Source: RHKX01 sp046330285 (GTDB lineage: Bacteria > Actinomycetota > Thermoleophilia > Solirubrobacterales > 70-9). From it: a stretch of 64,000 nt of DNA. This document shows positions 7,604-16,609 of this stretch, piece after piece; position 1 is the first letter of the stretch, and each line of letters opens with the position of its first letter. The DNA is taken from NCBI GenBank assembly GCA_046330285.1, contig JAXLSX010000001.1:482669-546668 (forward strand). The letters are read 5' to 3'. A program made the translations under genes and the position numbers. The notes beneath the pieces were generated by a model, which was not told the origin of the DNA, did not search any database, and saw only the letters and a list, made by a program, of their open reading frames with translations.

Positions 7604-9222
7604 CAGTGGCGGAAGTGGCGGCGGCCGGTGAAGACCATCGTGACGCCTCCCGCCTCGCAGGCGGCGATCACCTCGTCATCGCGCTTGGAGCCGCCGGGCT
7701 GGACGACCGTGCGTGCTCCCGCGTCGACCGCGGCCTGGGGGCCGTCGGCGAACGGGAAGAAGGCGTCGGAGGCGACCACGCAGCCGTTCAGCCTCGCGTC
7801 CGCCTCCTCGCCGTAGGCGACCCGGCACTTTTCGATCGCGAGGCGGACCGAGTCGACCCGGCTCATCTGGCCGGCTCCGATCCCGATCGTCTGCCGGTCC
7901 TTGACCAGCACGATCGCGTTCGAGCGGACGTGCTTGCAGACCTTCCAGGCGAAATCGATGTCGAGCCACGCCTGCTCGCTCGGTTCGCCGCCCGTCTCGA
8001 CCGTCATCCCGTCGCGATCGCGAGCGACGGTGTCGAACTCCTGGATCAGCATCCCGCCGCGGACGCGCTTCATGTCGACGTCGCCGCGGCGCTTGCGCTG
8101 CTCGGTGTCCTCGAGGATCCGGATCGCCTCCTTCTGCTGGAGGATGCTCATCGCCTCGCCCTCGTAGCCGGGCGCGATCAGCACCTCGACGAAGTTCTGG
8201 TGCAGCCGCTCGGCCAGCCGCTCGTCGATCGGCCGGTTCAGCGCGATCACGCCGCCGTAGGCGGAGACCGGGTCGCAGGCGAGCGCCTTCTCGTAGGCGT
8301 CGAGAGCGTCCTCGCCCTCGGCGACCCCGCACGGGTTGTTGTGCTTGACGATCACGCAGCCCGGGCCGTCGAGATCGGCGAGCAGGTTGCGAGCCGAGTC
8401 GAGGTCGAGGACGTTGTTGAACGAGAGGTCCTTGCCGTGCTCCTTGGAAACCCGGCTGAGGATGTGGGAGCGGGCGCCGACCTCGGTGTAGAGGGCGCCC
8501 CGCTGGTGCGGGTTCTCGCCGTAGGAGAGGTCGAGGAACTTCTCCATCGAGAGGGTCCGGTGGGTCGGGAAGTCCTCGTAGCGCTCGCCGAACCAACCGC
8601 TGATCGCGGCGTCGTAGCGCGCCGTCGTCGCGAACGCTTCGTTCGCGAGCCAGTGCCTGGTGCCGGCCGAGATCGTCCCGTCGCCCTCCTCGAGCTCGGC
8701 GAGCACGGCGTCGTAGCTCTCGGGGCGGACGACGACCGCGACGTAGCGGTGGTTCTTTGCCGCGGCGCGGATCATGGTCGGACCGCCGATGTCGATGTTC
8801 TCGATCACCTCGGCGTCGGTCGCGTCGCGCCGGGACATCGCCCGCTCGAACGGGTAGAGGTTGGTGCAGACGAGGTCGATCGTCTCGATTCCCTCCTCGT
8901 CGAGGGTCGCCGCGTGCTCGGGGTCGTCGCGGACGGCGAGCAGCGCCCCGTGCAGTCGCGGGTGCAGCGTCTTGACCCGGCCGCCGAGGATCTCCGGCGC
9001 CCCGGTCAGCTCCTCGACCGTGCGGACCGCGATCCCGCCTTCGGCGAGCGCGGCGGCGGTGCCGCCGGTCGAGACGATCTCGACGCCGAGCGCCTGCAGG
9101 CCCTGCGCGAACTCGACGACGCCGCTCTTGTCGGAGACCGAGATCAGCGCCCGCCGGATGGGGAGCGGCTGCGGCTCTCCCTCGTTGGCCGGGTTGGCGG
9201 CGATCGTCGGCTTCGAGCTCAC
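7603..9222 (-). CDS. purH: Bifunctional AICAR transformylase / IMP cyclohydrolase
   Basis: PurH performs the last two steps to IMP. Residues ~20-160 form the MGS-like cyclohydrolase ('RALISVSDKSGVVEFAQGL', 'EIVSTGGTA'), followed by the transformylase with 'VIVKHNNPCGVA' (catalytic Lys-His), 'AYGGVIALNRP' and 'TIGIGAGQMSRVDSVRLA'. Length is 539 residues, close to the usual 510-530. The open frame continues upstream, but GTG 9222 ('VSSKPTIA') overlaps the purN stop by four bases and is the natural start. Part of purL-purF-purN-purH on the minus strand. Confidence 0.95.
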   Translation of the reverse strand: MSSKPTIAANPANEGEPQPLPIRRALISVSDKSGVVEFAQGLQALGVEIVSTGGTAAALAEGGIAVRTVEELTGAPEILGGRVKTLHPRLHGALLAVRDDPEHAATLDEEGIETIDLVCTNLYPFERAMSRRDATDAEVIENIDIGGPTMIRAAAKNHRYVAVVVRPESYDAVLAELEEGDGTISAGTRHWLANEAFATTARYDAAISGWFGERYEDFPTHRTLSMEKFLDLSYGENPHQRGALYTEVGARSHILSRVSKEHGKDLSFNNVLDLDSARNLLADLDGPGCVIVKHNNPCGVAEGEDALDAYEKALACDPVSAYGGVIALNRPIDERLAERLHQNFVEVLIAPGYEGEAMSILQQKEAIRILEDTEQRKRRGDVDMKRVRGGMLIQEFDTVARDRDGMTVETGGEPSEQAWLDIDFAWKVCKHVRSNAIVLVKDRQTIGIGAGQMSRVDSVRLAIEKCRVAYGEEADARLNGCVVASDAFFPFADGPQAAVDAGARTVVQPGGSKRDDEVIAACEAGGVTMVFTGRRHFRH

Positions 9223-9848
9223 TCTTCGATCCTCACGAGTCGGGGGTTGTCGGGGTCGATGCTGACGGCGCCGTCGGCGATCAGCTCGATCGCCCGGGGG
9301 AGCAGCTCGTGCTCGACGGCGTGGATCTCGTCGGTCACCTCGTGTACCGGGCGAGTGTATGTGAGCTCGATCGGGCGCTGCAGGAGGATCGGGCCGGTGT
9401 CGACCCCCTCGTCGACGAAGTGCACCGTGACCCCCGTAACCCGCACGCCGTGGGCGATCGCCTGGCCGATCGCGTCGAGCCCCGGGAACGACGGGAGCAG
9501 CGCCGGATGGACGTTGATGATCCGGTTCGCGAAGCGGCGGACGAACCCGTCGCTGAGCAGCTGCATGTAGCCGGCGAGCACGAGCAGCTCGCACCCGGCG
9601 CCCTCGAGCCAGTCTCCGATCGCGGCGTCGCGCTCGCCGCGGCCGGCGAAGTCCGCAGCCGGGAACACCGCCGTCGGGACCGCGGCATCCGCGGCGCGCT
9701 CGAGGGCCCTGGCGCCCGGCTTGTCGGACGCGACGCCGACGACCTCGACCTTGCCGCCGCCGTGCAGGCGGTCGAGGATCGCCTGCAGGTTCGTCCCCGA
9801 CCCGGAGGCCAGGACCGCGATCCGCAACGGCCGTTCGCGAGTGCTCAA
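9219..9848 (-). CDS. purN: Phosphoribosylglycinamide formyltransferase
   Basis: PurN transfers formyl from 10-formyl-tetrahydrofolate to GAR. The 209-residue protein has 'IAVLASGSGTNLQAIL' (phosphate-binding loop), 'LAGYMQLLS', 'RIINVHPALLPSFPG' with the catalytic Asn-His, and 'VHFVDEGVDTGPIL' with the catalytic Asp. One base separates it from purF upstream and it overlaps purH downstream. purM, which often sits between purF and purN in bacterial pur operons, is absent here. Confidence 0.95.
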   Translation of the reverse strand: MSTRERPLRIAVLASGSGTNLQAILDRLHGGGKVEVVGVASDKPGARALERAADAAVPTAVFPAADFAGRGERDAAIGDWLEGAGCELLVLAGYMQLLSDGFVRRFANRIINVHPALLPSFPGLDAIGQAIAHGVRVTGVTVHFVDEGVDTGPILLQRPIELTYTRPVHEVTDEIHAVEHELLPRAIELIADGAVSIDPDNPRLVRIEE

Positions 9849-9849
9849 C

Positions 9850-11286
9850 TCAGGCGGTGCCGGCCGGGACCGTCGTCAGCTGCTCGAGGGCGAACTTCCC
9901 GTTCGCGTTCTCGCCGAGCGGGTAGCGGCCGGTGAAGCACGCGTCGCAGTGGTCCTCGGCGGGGGTCCCGATCGCCTCGTAGACGCCGTCCAGCGAGAGG
10001 TAGGCGAGCGAGTCGGCGCCGACGTGCTCGGCGATCTCGTCGACGGTCCGCTCGTGGGCGACCATCTCCTCGCGGCTCGACATGTCGACGCCGTAGTGGC
10101 AGGGAAAGCGGATCGGCGGTGCCGAGATCCGCAGGTGCACCTCGAGGGCGCCGGCATCGCGCAGCATCCCGACGATCTGCCGCGTCGTGTTGCCGCGGAC
10201 GATCGAGTCGTCGACGACGACGATCCGCTTGCCGGCGACGATCTCGGGCAGCGGGTTGAACTTCATCCGCAGACCGTGCTTGCGGAGCTCCTGGCCGGGC
10301 TGGATGAACGTTCGCGCGACGTAGCGGTTCTTGATCAGCCCGTCGTCCTTCGGAAGCCCCGACGCCCGCGAGAAGCCGGACGCCGCCGGGTTGCCGGAGT
10401 CGGGGACCGAGATCACCAGGTCGGCGTCGACCGGGGCCTCGCGCCAGAGGATCTCGCCCATCCGTCCCCGCACCTGCTGCAGGACCCGGCCCTCGAGCCG
10501 GGTGTCGGGGCGCGAGAAGTAGATGTGCTCGAAGACGCAGAAGGACTTCTTCTTCGGCTTCACCGCCTGCCGGACCTCGAGGCCGCGCTCGCTGAGCGAG
10601 ACCATCTCGCCCGGGTTGACCTCGCGGAGCATCTCGGCGCCGACGATGTCGAAGGCGCAGCTCTCGGAGGCGACGAGGAAGTCGGAACCGAGCTTCCCGA
10701 GGGCGAGCGGCCGGACGCCGCTCGGGTCGCGGAAGGCGCAGATGCCGCTCTTGGTCATCACGACCGTCGAGTAGGCGCCCTCGAGCCGCGGCATCGTCTC
10801 GACGACCGCGTCCTCGATCCGCTTCTCGGTCGAGGAGGAGAGCAGCGCGGCGATGATCTCCGAGTCGGAGGTGCCGCGGAAGGAGATGCCGCGCTCGCGG
10901 AGCTCGGCGAAGAGCTCGACGGCGTTGGTCAGGTTGCCGTTGTGGGCGAGGGCGACCTCGCGGCCGTCGTCGCGCCAGACCGGCTGGGTGTTCTCCCAGG
11001 CGCCGCCGCCGGTGGTCGAGTAACGGACGTGCCCGATCGCCATCGTGCCGGCGAGGCCCTGGAGCTTCTCCTCGTCGAAGACCTGCGAGACGAGCCCGAG
11101 GTCGCGGAGGGTCATGATCATCCCGCCCTCGCAGGTGGCGATGCCGGCGGACTCCTGACCGCGGTGCTGCAGCGCGTAGAGGCCGAAGTAGGTCAGACGG
11201 GCGACGTCGTGTCCCGGCGCGTACACGCCGAAGACGCCGCACTCATCGCGCGGTCCGTCGCGGTCGTCGAAGAGCCGCTCGGTCAA
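9850..11286 (-). CDS. purF: Amidophosphoribosyltransferase
   Basis: PurF makes phosphoribosylamine from PRPP and glutamine, the first committed purine step. 'DECGVFGVYAPG' places the catalytic Cys at residue 16, so a ~15-residue propeptide must be removed, as in the Bacillus-type enzyme. Cysteines in 'SFCVFEH', 'FPCHYG' and 'CDACF' match the four ligands of the [4Fe-4S] cluster of that type. The PRPP loop 'IVVVDDSIVRGNTTR' is intact. 478 residues, normal length. A 100-base gap separates it from purL upstream; no feature is recognised there. Confidence 0.95.
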   Translation of the reverse strand: MTERLFDDRDGPRDECGVFGVYAPGHDVARLTYFGLYALQHRGQESAGIATCEGGMIMTLRDLGLVSQVFDEEKLQGLAGTMAIGHVRYSTTGGGAWENTQPVWRDDGREVALAHNGNLTNAVELFAELRERGISFRGTSDSEIIAALLSSSTEKRIEDAVVETMPRLEGAYSTVVMTKSGICAFRDPSGVRPLALGKLGSDFLVASESCAFDIVGAEMLREVNPGEMVSLSERGLEVRQAVKPKKKSFCVFEHIYFSRPDTRLEGRVLQQVRGRMGEILWREAPVDADLVISVPDSGNPAASGFSRASGLPKDDGLIKNRYVARTFIQPGQELRKHGLRMKFNPLPEIVAGKRIVVVDDSIVRGNTTRQIVGMLRDAGALEVHLRISAPPIRFPCHYGVDMSSREEMVAHERTVDEIAEHVGADSLAYLSLDGVYEAIGTPAEDHCDACFTGRYPLGENANGKFALEQLTTVPAGTA

Positions 11287-11386
11287 GGGGGAAGGCCTTC
11301 CGGGTTCGTCGTCTGATCAGGACAACACAGGGGTCGACCCTGCAGCCGCAGACTAGCAACGTCGTCACCCGGCCCCGTCGTGCCGA

Positions 11387-13594
11387 TCAGGCCGGCGTCG
11401 CCTCCATCAGCTCGCCGAGCGAGCGCCAGGCGGCGGCGGCATCGGCGACCGGGACCGAGACGTTCAGCACCCCGGCCGCGATCTCGATCGAATCGCCCGC
11501 GGCGACGCCGATCAGCGTGGCGGTCCCGGCCTCGACGAGGGCCGCGATCGCCTTCGGCTCGCCGGCGATCACGAATCCGCCGGGTCCCTCGCCGAACAGC
11601 CACGCCTCCGCATCGTCGCCGGCCCCGATCAACGGCCCGATGTCGACCTGCAGGCCGGCGCCGCCGTCGATCGCGCACTCGGCGAGCGCACAGGCCAGGC
11701 CGCCGTCGCTGACGTCATGGACGGTGCGGAGGCGTCCCGCCCTGACCGCGTCGCGGACCTCGGTGATCGCCGCCTTGACGGCGTCGAGCTCGAACTCGCC
11801 GAGCCCGTGGCCGAGCTCGCCGCGCAGCTTCGCGAGCTGCGACCCCGCGAGCGACGGGTTGAACGTTCCGGCGAATGCGATCGCGTCGCCCGTCCGCAGG
11901 GCGGCGGTCGGCAGGCCCTCGGGGGAGGGGAGCTCGCCGACCATGCCGACGACCGGCGTCGGGTAGATCGGACCCCGGTCGGTCTCGTTGTAGAGCGAGA
12001 CGTTGCCGCCGACGACCGGCACCCCGAGCGCTTCGCAGGCATCGGCGAGGCCCTGGGTCGAGCGGTCGAGCTGCCAGGCGACGGTCGGCTTCTCGGGATT
12101 GCCGAAGTTGAGGCAGTTGGTCAGCCCGAGCGGCTCCGCCCCGACACAAGCGAGGTTCTGCGCGCACTCGAGGACCGCTTCGACCGTGCCGAGGTAGGGG
12201 TCGCATCCGACCCGGCGCCCGCTGCCGTCGATCGAGACGGCGATCGCCGTCGAGGCGTCGGGGATCTGGAGCACGGCGGCGTCGGCCTGCTCGGGGCGCC
12301 GCACGGTCCGCGACTGGACGATCGAGTCGTACTGCTCGAATGCCCAGCGCTTCGACGCGATCGTCGGCGTCGCGAGCAGGGTGAGAAGCGTGTCGGAGGG
12401 GTCGGCCCCGACGCCGATCCGAGGCTCGCCGTTGCCGTAGATCCACGCCTCCGGCGCGACCGGCTCGAGGTCGTAGAGCGGGCAGTCGTCGACGAGCAGG
12501 GTCACCGGCATGTCGCCGACGACCTCGTCGCCGTCGAAGATCCGGATCCGGTGGCCCTCGGTGACCGTGCCGATCGCCGTACCGCCGGTCTCCCACTTGC
12601 GGCAGATCGCGAGGACGTCCTCGACCTTGCCGGGCTCGACGACGGCGAGCATCCGCTCCTGCGATTCCGACACCATCACCTCGAACGGCTCGAGGTCGGG
12701 GTTGCGCAGCGGCACCTTCGCGACGTCGATGTCGATCCCGACGCCGCCGGCCGAGGCCATCTCGCAGGCCGACGAGGTCAGCCCGGCCGCGCCGAGGTCC
12801 TGGAGGGAGACGAGCAGGTCGGAGGCGAGCAGCTCGAGGCAGCACTCCATGACCTTCTTCTCCTCGAAGGGGTCGCCGATCTGCACCGTCGGGCGCTTGT
12901 CGTCGCCCTCCTCGAGCTCGGCGGACGCGAGGACCGACGCGCCGCCGATCCCGTCGCGGCCGGTCGTCGCCCCCATCAGGACGATCACGTTGCCGACGCC
13001 GGCCGCCGCCGCGCGGACCATTTCGTCGGTCCGGGCGAGGCCGACGCACATCGCGTTGACGAGGCAGTTCTGCTCGTAGGGGGCCTCGAAGTGGACCTCG
13101 CCGCCGACCGTCGGCACACCGATCGAGTTGCCGTAGTGGCCGATCCCGGCGACGACGTGGTCGAACAGGTAGCGCGAGCGCGGTGAGTCGAGCTCGCCGA
13201 AGCGGAGCGAGTCGAGGACCGCGATCGGCCGGGCCCCGAGGGCGAAGATGTCGCGCATGATCCCGCCGACGCCGGTGGCGGCGCCCTGGAACGGCTCGAC
13301 CGCGCTGGGGTGGTTGTGGGACTCGACCTTAAAAGCGACCGACCAGCCGCCGCCGACGTCGACGGCGCCGGCGTTCTCACCCGGCCCCATCACGACCCGG
13401 GGACCCTCGGTAGGCAGCCGCCGCAGGAGCTTCTTCGAGTGCTTGTAGGCGCAGTGCTCGGACCAGAGCAGCGAGAACATCGCCAGCTCGACGTCGTTGG
13501 GCTCCTTGCCGAGCCCGGCGACGATCAGTCCGTACTCCTCGTCGGTCAGGCCGAGTTCGCGGTGCTTGGCGGCGGAGGCTTCCATCGCGGCCAT
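11387..13594 (-). CDS. purL: Phosphoribosylformylglycinamidine synthase subunit PurL
   Basis: The small-type (735-residue) PurL that works with separate PurS and PurQ. Landmarks: 'LWSEHCAYKHSKKLL' with the active-site His, 'VMGPGENAGAVDVG', 'FKVESHNHPSAVEPFQGAATGVGGI', and duplicated ATP-grasp-like AIRS folds. It receives ammonia from PurQ to convert FGAR to FGAM. In most genomes purQ and purL are adjacent; here purQ and purS lie about 14.5 kb away, beyond the sulfotransferase/glycosyltransferase block, though in the same direction. The nearest upstream gene is the double-domain sulfotransferase, 47 bases away. Confidence 0.95.
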   Translation of the reverse strand: MAAMEASAAKHRELGLTDEEYGLIVAGLGKEPNDVELAMFSLLWSEHCAYKHSKKLLRRLPTEGPRVVMGPGENAGAVDVGGGWSVAFKVESHNHPSAVEPFQGAATGVGGIMRDIFALGARPIAVLDSLRFGELDSPRSRYLFDHVVAGIGHYGNSIGVPTVGGEVHFEAPYEQNCLVNAMCVGLARTDEMVRAAAAGVGNVIVLMGATTGRDGIGGASVLASAELEEGDDKRPTVQIGDPFEEKKVMECCLELLASDLLVSLQDLGAAGLTSSACEMASAGGVGIDIDVAKVPLRNPDLEPFEVMVSESQERMLAVVEPGKVEDVLAICRKWETGGTAIGTVTEGHRIRIFDGDEVVGDMPVTLLVDDCPLYDLEPVAPEAWIYGNGEPRIGVGADPSDTLLTLLATPTIASKRWAFEQYDSIVQSRTVRRPEQADAAVLQIPDASTAIAVSIDGSGRRVGCDPYLGTVEAVLECAQNLACVGAEPLGLTNCLNFGNPEKPTVAWQLDRSTQGLADACEALGVPVVGGNVSLYNETDRGPIYPTPVVGMVGELPSPEGLPTAALRTGDAIAFAGTFNPSLAGSQLAKLRGELGHGLGEFELDAVKAAITEVRDAVRAGRLRTVHDVSDGGLACALAECAIDGGAGLQVDIGPLIGAGDDAEAWLFGEGPGGFVIAGEPKAIAALVEAGTATLIGVAAGDSIEIAAGVLNVSVPVADAAAAWRSLGELMEATPA

Positions 13595-13641
13595 TCAACC
13601 AGCGGTGGGAGACGGGCGTCAGCCGGCGCTGCCGACGGCGC

Positions 13642-15489
13642 TCAGCGGACGGCGCTGGGCGCGCCCTCGCGGTAGCCGAGCTCGTCGAGCATCGGGCCCG
13701 CGACCTCCTCGAAGGCCTCGAGCTGATCGGGCTCGATCCGCTCGCGCCAGGCGCCCACCGGCCCGAGAGCACCCTCGATCCGGTCCCGGTCGGGCGGATC
13801 GGCCATGGCCGGGTCGAAGTCGAGCTCGATGAACTCGCAGACGCGCCGGAGCTCCTTCTCGGGATCGGCGATCAGGTCCTCGAAGCGGACCTCGAGCAGG
13901 TGGTTCATCAGGTGCGCCTGGACGCGGACCGAGCGGACCTTCTTGTTCCACCGCTGTCCGGTCGCGATCGCCGCGCCCGTGTTGATCTCCGCCGGGCGGG
14001 CGGCGAGCGTGTCGCGGCCGTCGCGGACGACGTGGATGAAGCGGGCCTCGGTCAGCGCCCGCTGGATCCGGCGCATCCGCTTCAGGTAGGAGGGGGTGTC
14101 ATCGCCCCAGCGGGCCCGGCCGGCGTTCTCCGCCGCCGCCTCGTAGAAGCAGCGAAGTACGGCGGCGGCCTTGAGGTCGTCGAGCGCTCCGAGGCGCCGA
14201 CGCATCTCGTCCTCGCTGAGTCCGTGCGCCTCGAGCGGGCCGGCCGCGGCCATCACCTTGATGACCCGCTCGATCGTCATCGGCTCGGAGCGGATCATCT
14301 CCGCGAGCTGGGGGACGAAGCCGGTCTCGCTCAGCATCTTCACCTCGGGGTGAGCGCCGATCATGGCTCCGAGCAGGTCGGTTCCGGACCGCGCCGCACC
14401 GATCAGGAACGGCGCCGGTGTCCGGGGATCGGCCGGATCCTGGACCCCGGTCGCGTGCTTGGCCATCGCGACAACCCGCCGGACAGGCCGCGGCAGCCGC
14501 GGGCCGCGGCGCGGCTGGTGGATCTCGCCGGTGCCGTTCGGGCTGTCGGTCTCGTAGCCGAGCTCGACGAGCAGGTCGCCCGCGAGCGCCTCGTAGGCGG
14601 CGCGGTCGGCCGGCGTCATCCGCTGCTTCCAGGTGCCGATCATCTCCGGGTTCGGCGGCTCGAAGGTCTTCGCGTGGCTCATCAGCCGCTTCTCGGCCGA
14701 CACTCCCTCGCCGTGGGCGCGGGGGAGGGCCCGTGCCTTCTCCTGCAGGCGCTGCTCGGCGGTCAGGTAGTAGCCGAGCATGTCCTCGTCGAAGTCGAGC
14801 TCGATGAACTCGCAGATCCGCCGCAGCTCGCGCTCGGTGTGGAGGATCAGGTCCTCGAACTTGACCTCCATGTAGAAGCCGAGATACGGCGCTTGCGAGC
14901 GACCGCGGTTGACACGGCTGCGCCACTTCTCGGCTGCCGCCTCGACCGACTGTGGGCCCCAGGTCTGCTTCAGGACCGAGAGCGCGACGTCGCGGCCGTC
15001 GCGGATCAGGTGGATGAACCGGGCCTCCGGCAGGTAGGTCTGGATCTCGCGCATCGACTTCACGTAGCCCGGGGTCTTGTCGCCCCAGCGGGCGTCGTGC
15101 TTGCCCTGCTTGTCGGCGTAGAGGCGGAAGAAGGCGCGGACCGCGTCCGGCCCGGTCAGCGGGTCGAGCTCCGCCCAGCGCCCGGCGAGCTCCTCGGGCT
15201 CGATCGTGAAGTCGCCCCAGCGCCGGTGCGAGGTCAGCAGCTCGAGCATCTGCTCGGGGGTGGCGCCGTGCTTCTCGCGGGCCGAGATCAGCTCCGGGAT
15301 GAAGTGCGTCTCCGACGGGATCGCGATCTGCTGATGCGCGTCGAGCATCAGCCGCAGGAGCGTCGTTCCCGAGCGGGTCGCGCCGACGACGAACGGCGCG
15401 GCGGGCGGACCGGCGGCGCCGCGGCGGACGGCCGTCCGGCGGCTGCGCCATCCGTGGATCGAGCGGAGGATCTCGCGTCGCGCCTTCAC
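13642..15489 (-). CDS. Tandem two-domain sulfotransferase, second domain degenerate
   Basis: 615 residues containing two Sulfotransferase_3-type domains. Domain 1 (about 30-310) has the PAPS 5'-phosphosulfate loop 'GATRSGTTLLRLMLDAH', 'SETHFIPEL', 'RWGDKTPGY' and the 3'-phosphate motif 'RDGRDVALS'. Domain 2 (about 350-610) keeps the outline but reads 'RSGTDLLGAM', 'SETGF', 'RWGDDTPSY' and 'RDGRDTLAA', so the loop Thr, the conserved His, the Lys and the Ser are all replaced. Domain 2 is probably non-catalytic, perhaps for acceptor binding or dimerisation (inference). GTG start; ends 47 bases before purL; begins one base after the glycosyltransferase stop, indicating one operon. Confidence 0.88.
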   Translation of the reverse strand: MKARREILRSIHGWRSRRTAVRRGAAGPPAAPFVVGATRSGTTLLRLMLDAHQQIAIPSETHFIPELISAREKHGATPEQMLELLTSHRRWGDFTIEPEELAGRWAELDPLTGPDAVRAFFRLYADKQGKHDARWGDKTPGYVKSMREIQTYLPEARFIHLIRDGRDVALSVLKQTWGPQSVEAAAEKWRSRVNRGRSQAPYLGFYMEVKFEDLILHTERELRRICEFIELDFDEDMLGYYLTAEQRLQEKARALPRAHGEGVSAEKRLMSHAKTFEPPNPEMIGTWKQRMTPADRAAYEALAGDLLVELGYETDSPNGTGEIHQPRRGPRLPRPVRRVVAMAKHATGVQDPADPRTPAPFLIGAARSGTDLLGAMIGAHPEVKMLSETGFVPQLAEMIRSEPMTIERVIKVMAAAGPLEAHGLSEDEMRRRLGALDDLKAAAVLRCFYEAAAENAGRARWGDDTPSYLKRMRRIQRALTEARFIHVVRDGRDTLAARPAEINTGAAIATGQRWNKKVRSVRVQAHLMNHLLEVRFEDLIADPEKELRRVCEFIELDFDPAMADPPDRDRIEGALGPVGAWRERIEPDQLEAFEEVAGPMLDELGYREGAPSAVR

Positions 15490-15490
15490 G

Positions 15491-16609
15491 TCAGGCCCTC
15501 ACTCCCGCGAAGAGGTCCGCGTACCCGTCGACCGTGTGCTCCCAGGCGTACTTCTCGCGGCTCGCCCGCGCCCCGGCGGCGAGCTCCTCGCGCAGTCCTG
15601 GATCGGCGAGGCACTCGATCGCGGCGGTCAGTCCGGCGACGTCCGGCTTCATCGACGGGATCCCCGACGGCGCCGTGTCGTCCTGGACGTCGCCGACGAG
15701 CAGGCCGTTGGCGCCGTCGGCGACGACCTCGTTCATCGGCGGGCTGTCGTTGGTGATCTGCGGCATCCCGAAGGCGATCGCCTCGTAGAGGAACAGCCCG
15801 AGACCCTCCCAGCGGCTCGGCCCGAGGCAGACGTCGCAGGAGGCGAAGAGCCGTAGGTGCTCGTCGGTCGGCATGTCGTCGATGACCAGCTCGATCCGCG
15901 GGTCTGCGGCCGCGGCCTTCTCGAGGTAGCCCATCCGCCGCTCGAGCTGAGCCTTGAAGATCAATCGGAGGTTGTCGCCGCGGGCTGCCGAGAACGCCTC
16001 GACGACCTCCTTGTGGGGCTTGCGGGGACCGAGCAGGGCGCCGGGGAAGTAAAAAGAGACGACTCCCTCATCTCCTCCGCTTCGCGTCCGGGGATGAGGG
16101 CCGGCGGCCTTCGCCGCATCGGCGGCCTCGAGGAGCTCCGGGTGGAGGCCCCACTGGATGTAGGGGGACTCGATCCCGAACTCGGCGTAGCGGCGCTGCT
16201 CGCAGCGGGTCAGCGAGTAGAGGACGTCGTAGGCCCGCTTCGCCGGCTCGGCGTCGGCGGGCGCGAACATCTCCCAGACGAAGCGACCGACGGTGAGCAC
16301 GCCCGACTGGCGGATCCGAGCGACCTCCTCGTGCTGGTAGCAGTTGTCCCAGTGGACGGCCTCGATCCGGTTGTCGACGATCCAGCGCTCGTACTCCTCG
16401 AACGGGACCTCCCAGTCGGATGCCTCGGTGACCCCGGGCTGGGCCCAGACGCCGGTCCGGTCGACGTGGGCGGCCATCGGCCCCTTGTCGCGGGTCGGGC
16501 GGGCGAGGATGAAGGTCTCGTGCCCGCGGGCCTCGAGTGCATCGCGGATGTAGCGGGAGACGAAAGCCTGCCCGCGGTTGAACCACTTGGTAACGATGCC
16601 GATCCTCAC
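15491..16609 (-). CDS. GT4-like glycosyltransferase, paralogue A
   Basis: 372 residues beginning 'VRIGIVTKWFNRGQAFVSRYIRDALEARGH', the opening shared by all five paralogues in this window. The C-terminal Rossmann domain has 'GPSRWEGLGLFLYEAIAFGMPQITNDSPPMNEVV', containing the E-x7-E signature of retaining GT-B enzymes. The donor sugar cannot be told. GTG 16609 overlaps the preceding sulfotransferase stop by four bases; earlier in-frame codons belong to a shadow. The inter-domain linker carries a palindromic element (16065-16100) translated as 'PRTRSGGDE'. Sits in a strict series ST5-ST4-ST3-ST2-GT A-ST1, so it probably builds or extends the acceptor that the sulfotransferases modify. Confidence 0.87.
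   Translation of the reverse strand: MRIGIVTKWFNRGQAFVSRYIRDALEARGHETFILARPTRDKGPMAAHVDRTGVWAQPGVTEASDWEVPFEEYERWIVDNRIEAVHWDNCYQHEEVARIRQSGVLTVGRFVWEMFAPADAEPAKRAYDVLYSLTRCEQRRYAEFGIESPYIQWGLHPELLEAADAAKAAGPHPRTRSGGDEGVVSFYFPGALLGPRKPHKEVVEAFSAARGDNLRLIFKAQLERRMGYLEKAAAADPRIELVIDDMPTDEHLRLFASCDVCLGPSRWEGLGLFLYEAIAFGMPQITNDSPPMNEVVADGANGLLVGDVQDDTAPSGIPSMKPDVAGLTAAIECLADPGLREELAAGARASREKYAWEHTVDGYADLFAGVRA
16065..16100 (+). repeat. Two-stem palindromic element R1 (inside glycosyltransferase A)
   Basis: Outer arms CCCTCATC (16065-16072) and GATGAGGG (16093-16100) pair perfectly. Between them is the conserved core TC-CTC-CGC-TTC-GCG-TCCG-GG, whose CGC/GCG forms a small inner stem with a TTC loop. 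It lies inside the coding region without breaking the frame. Confidence 0.8.
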
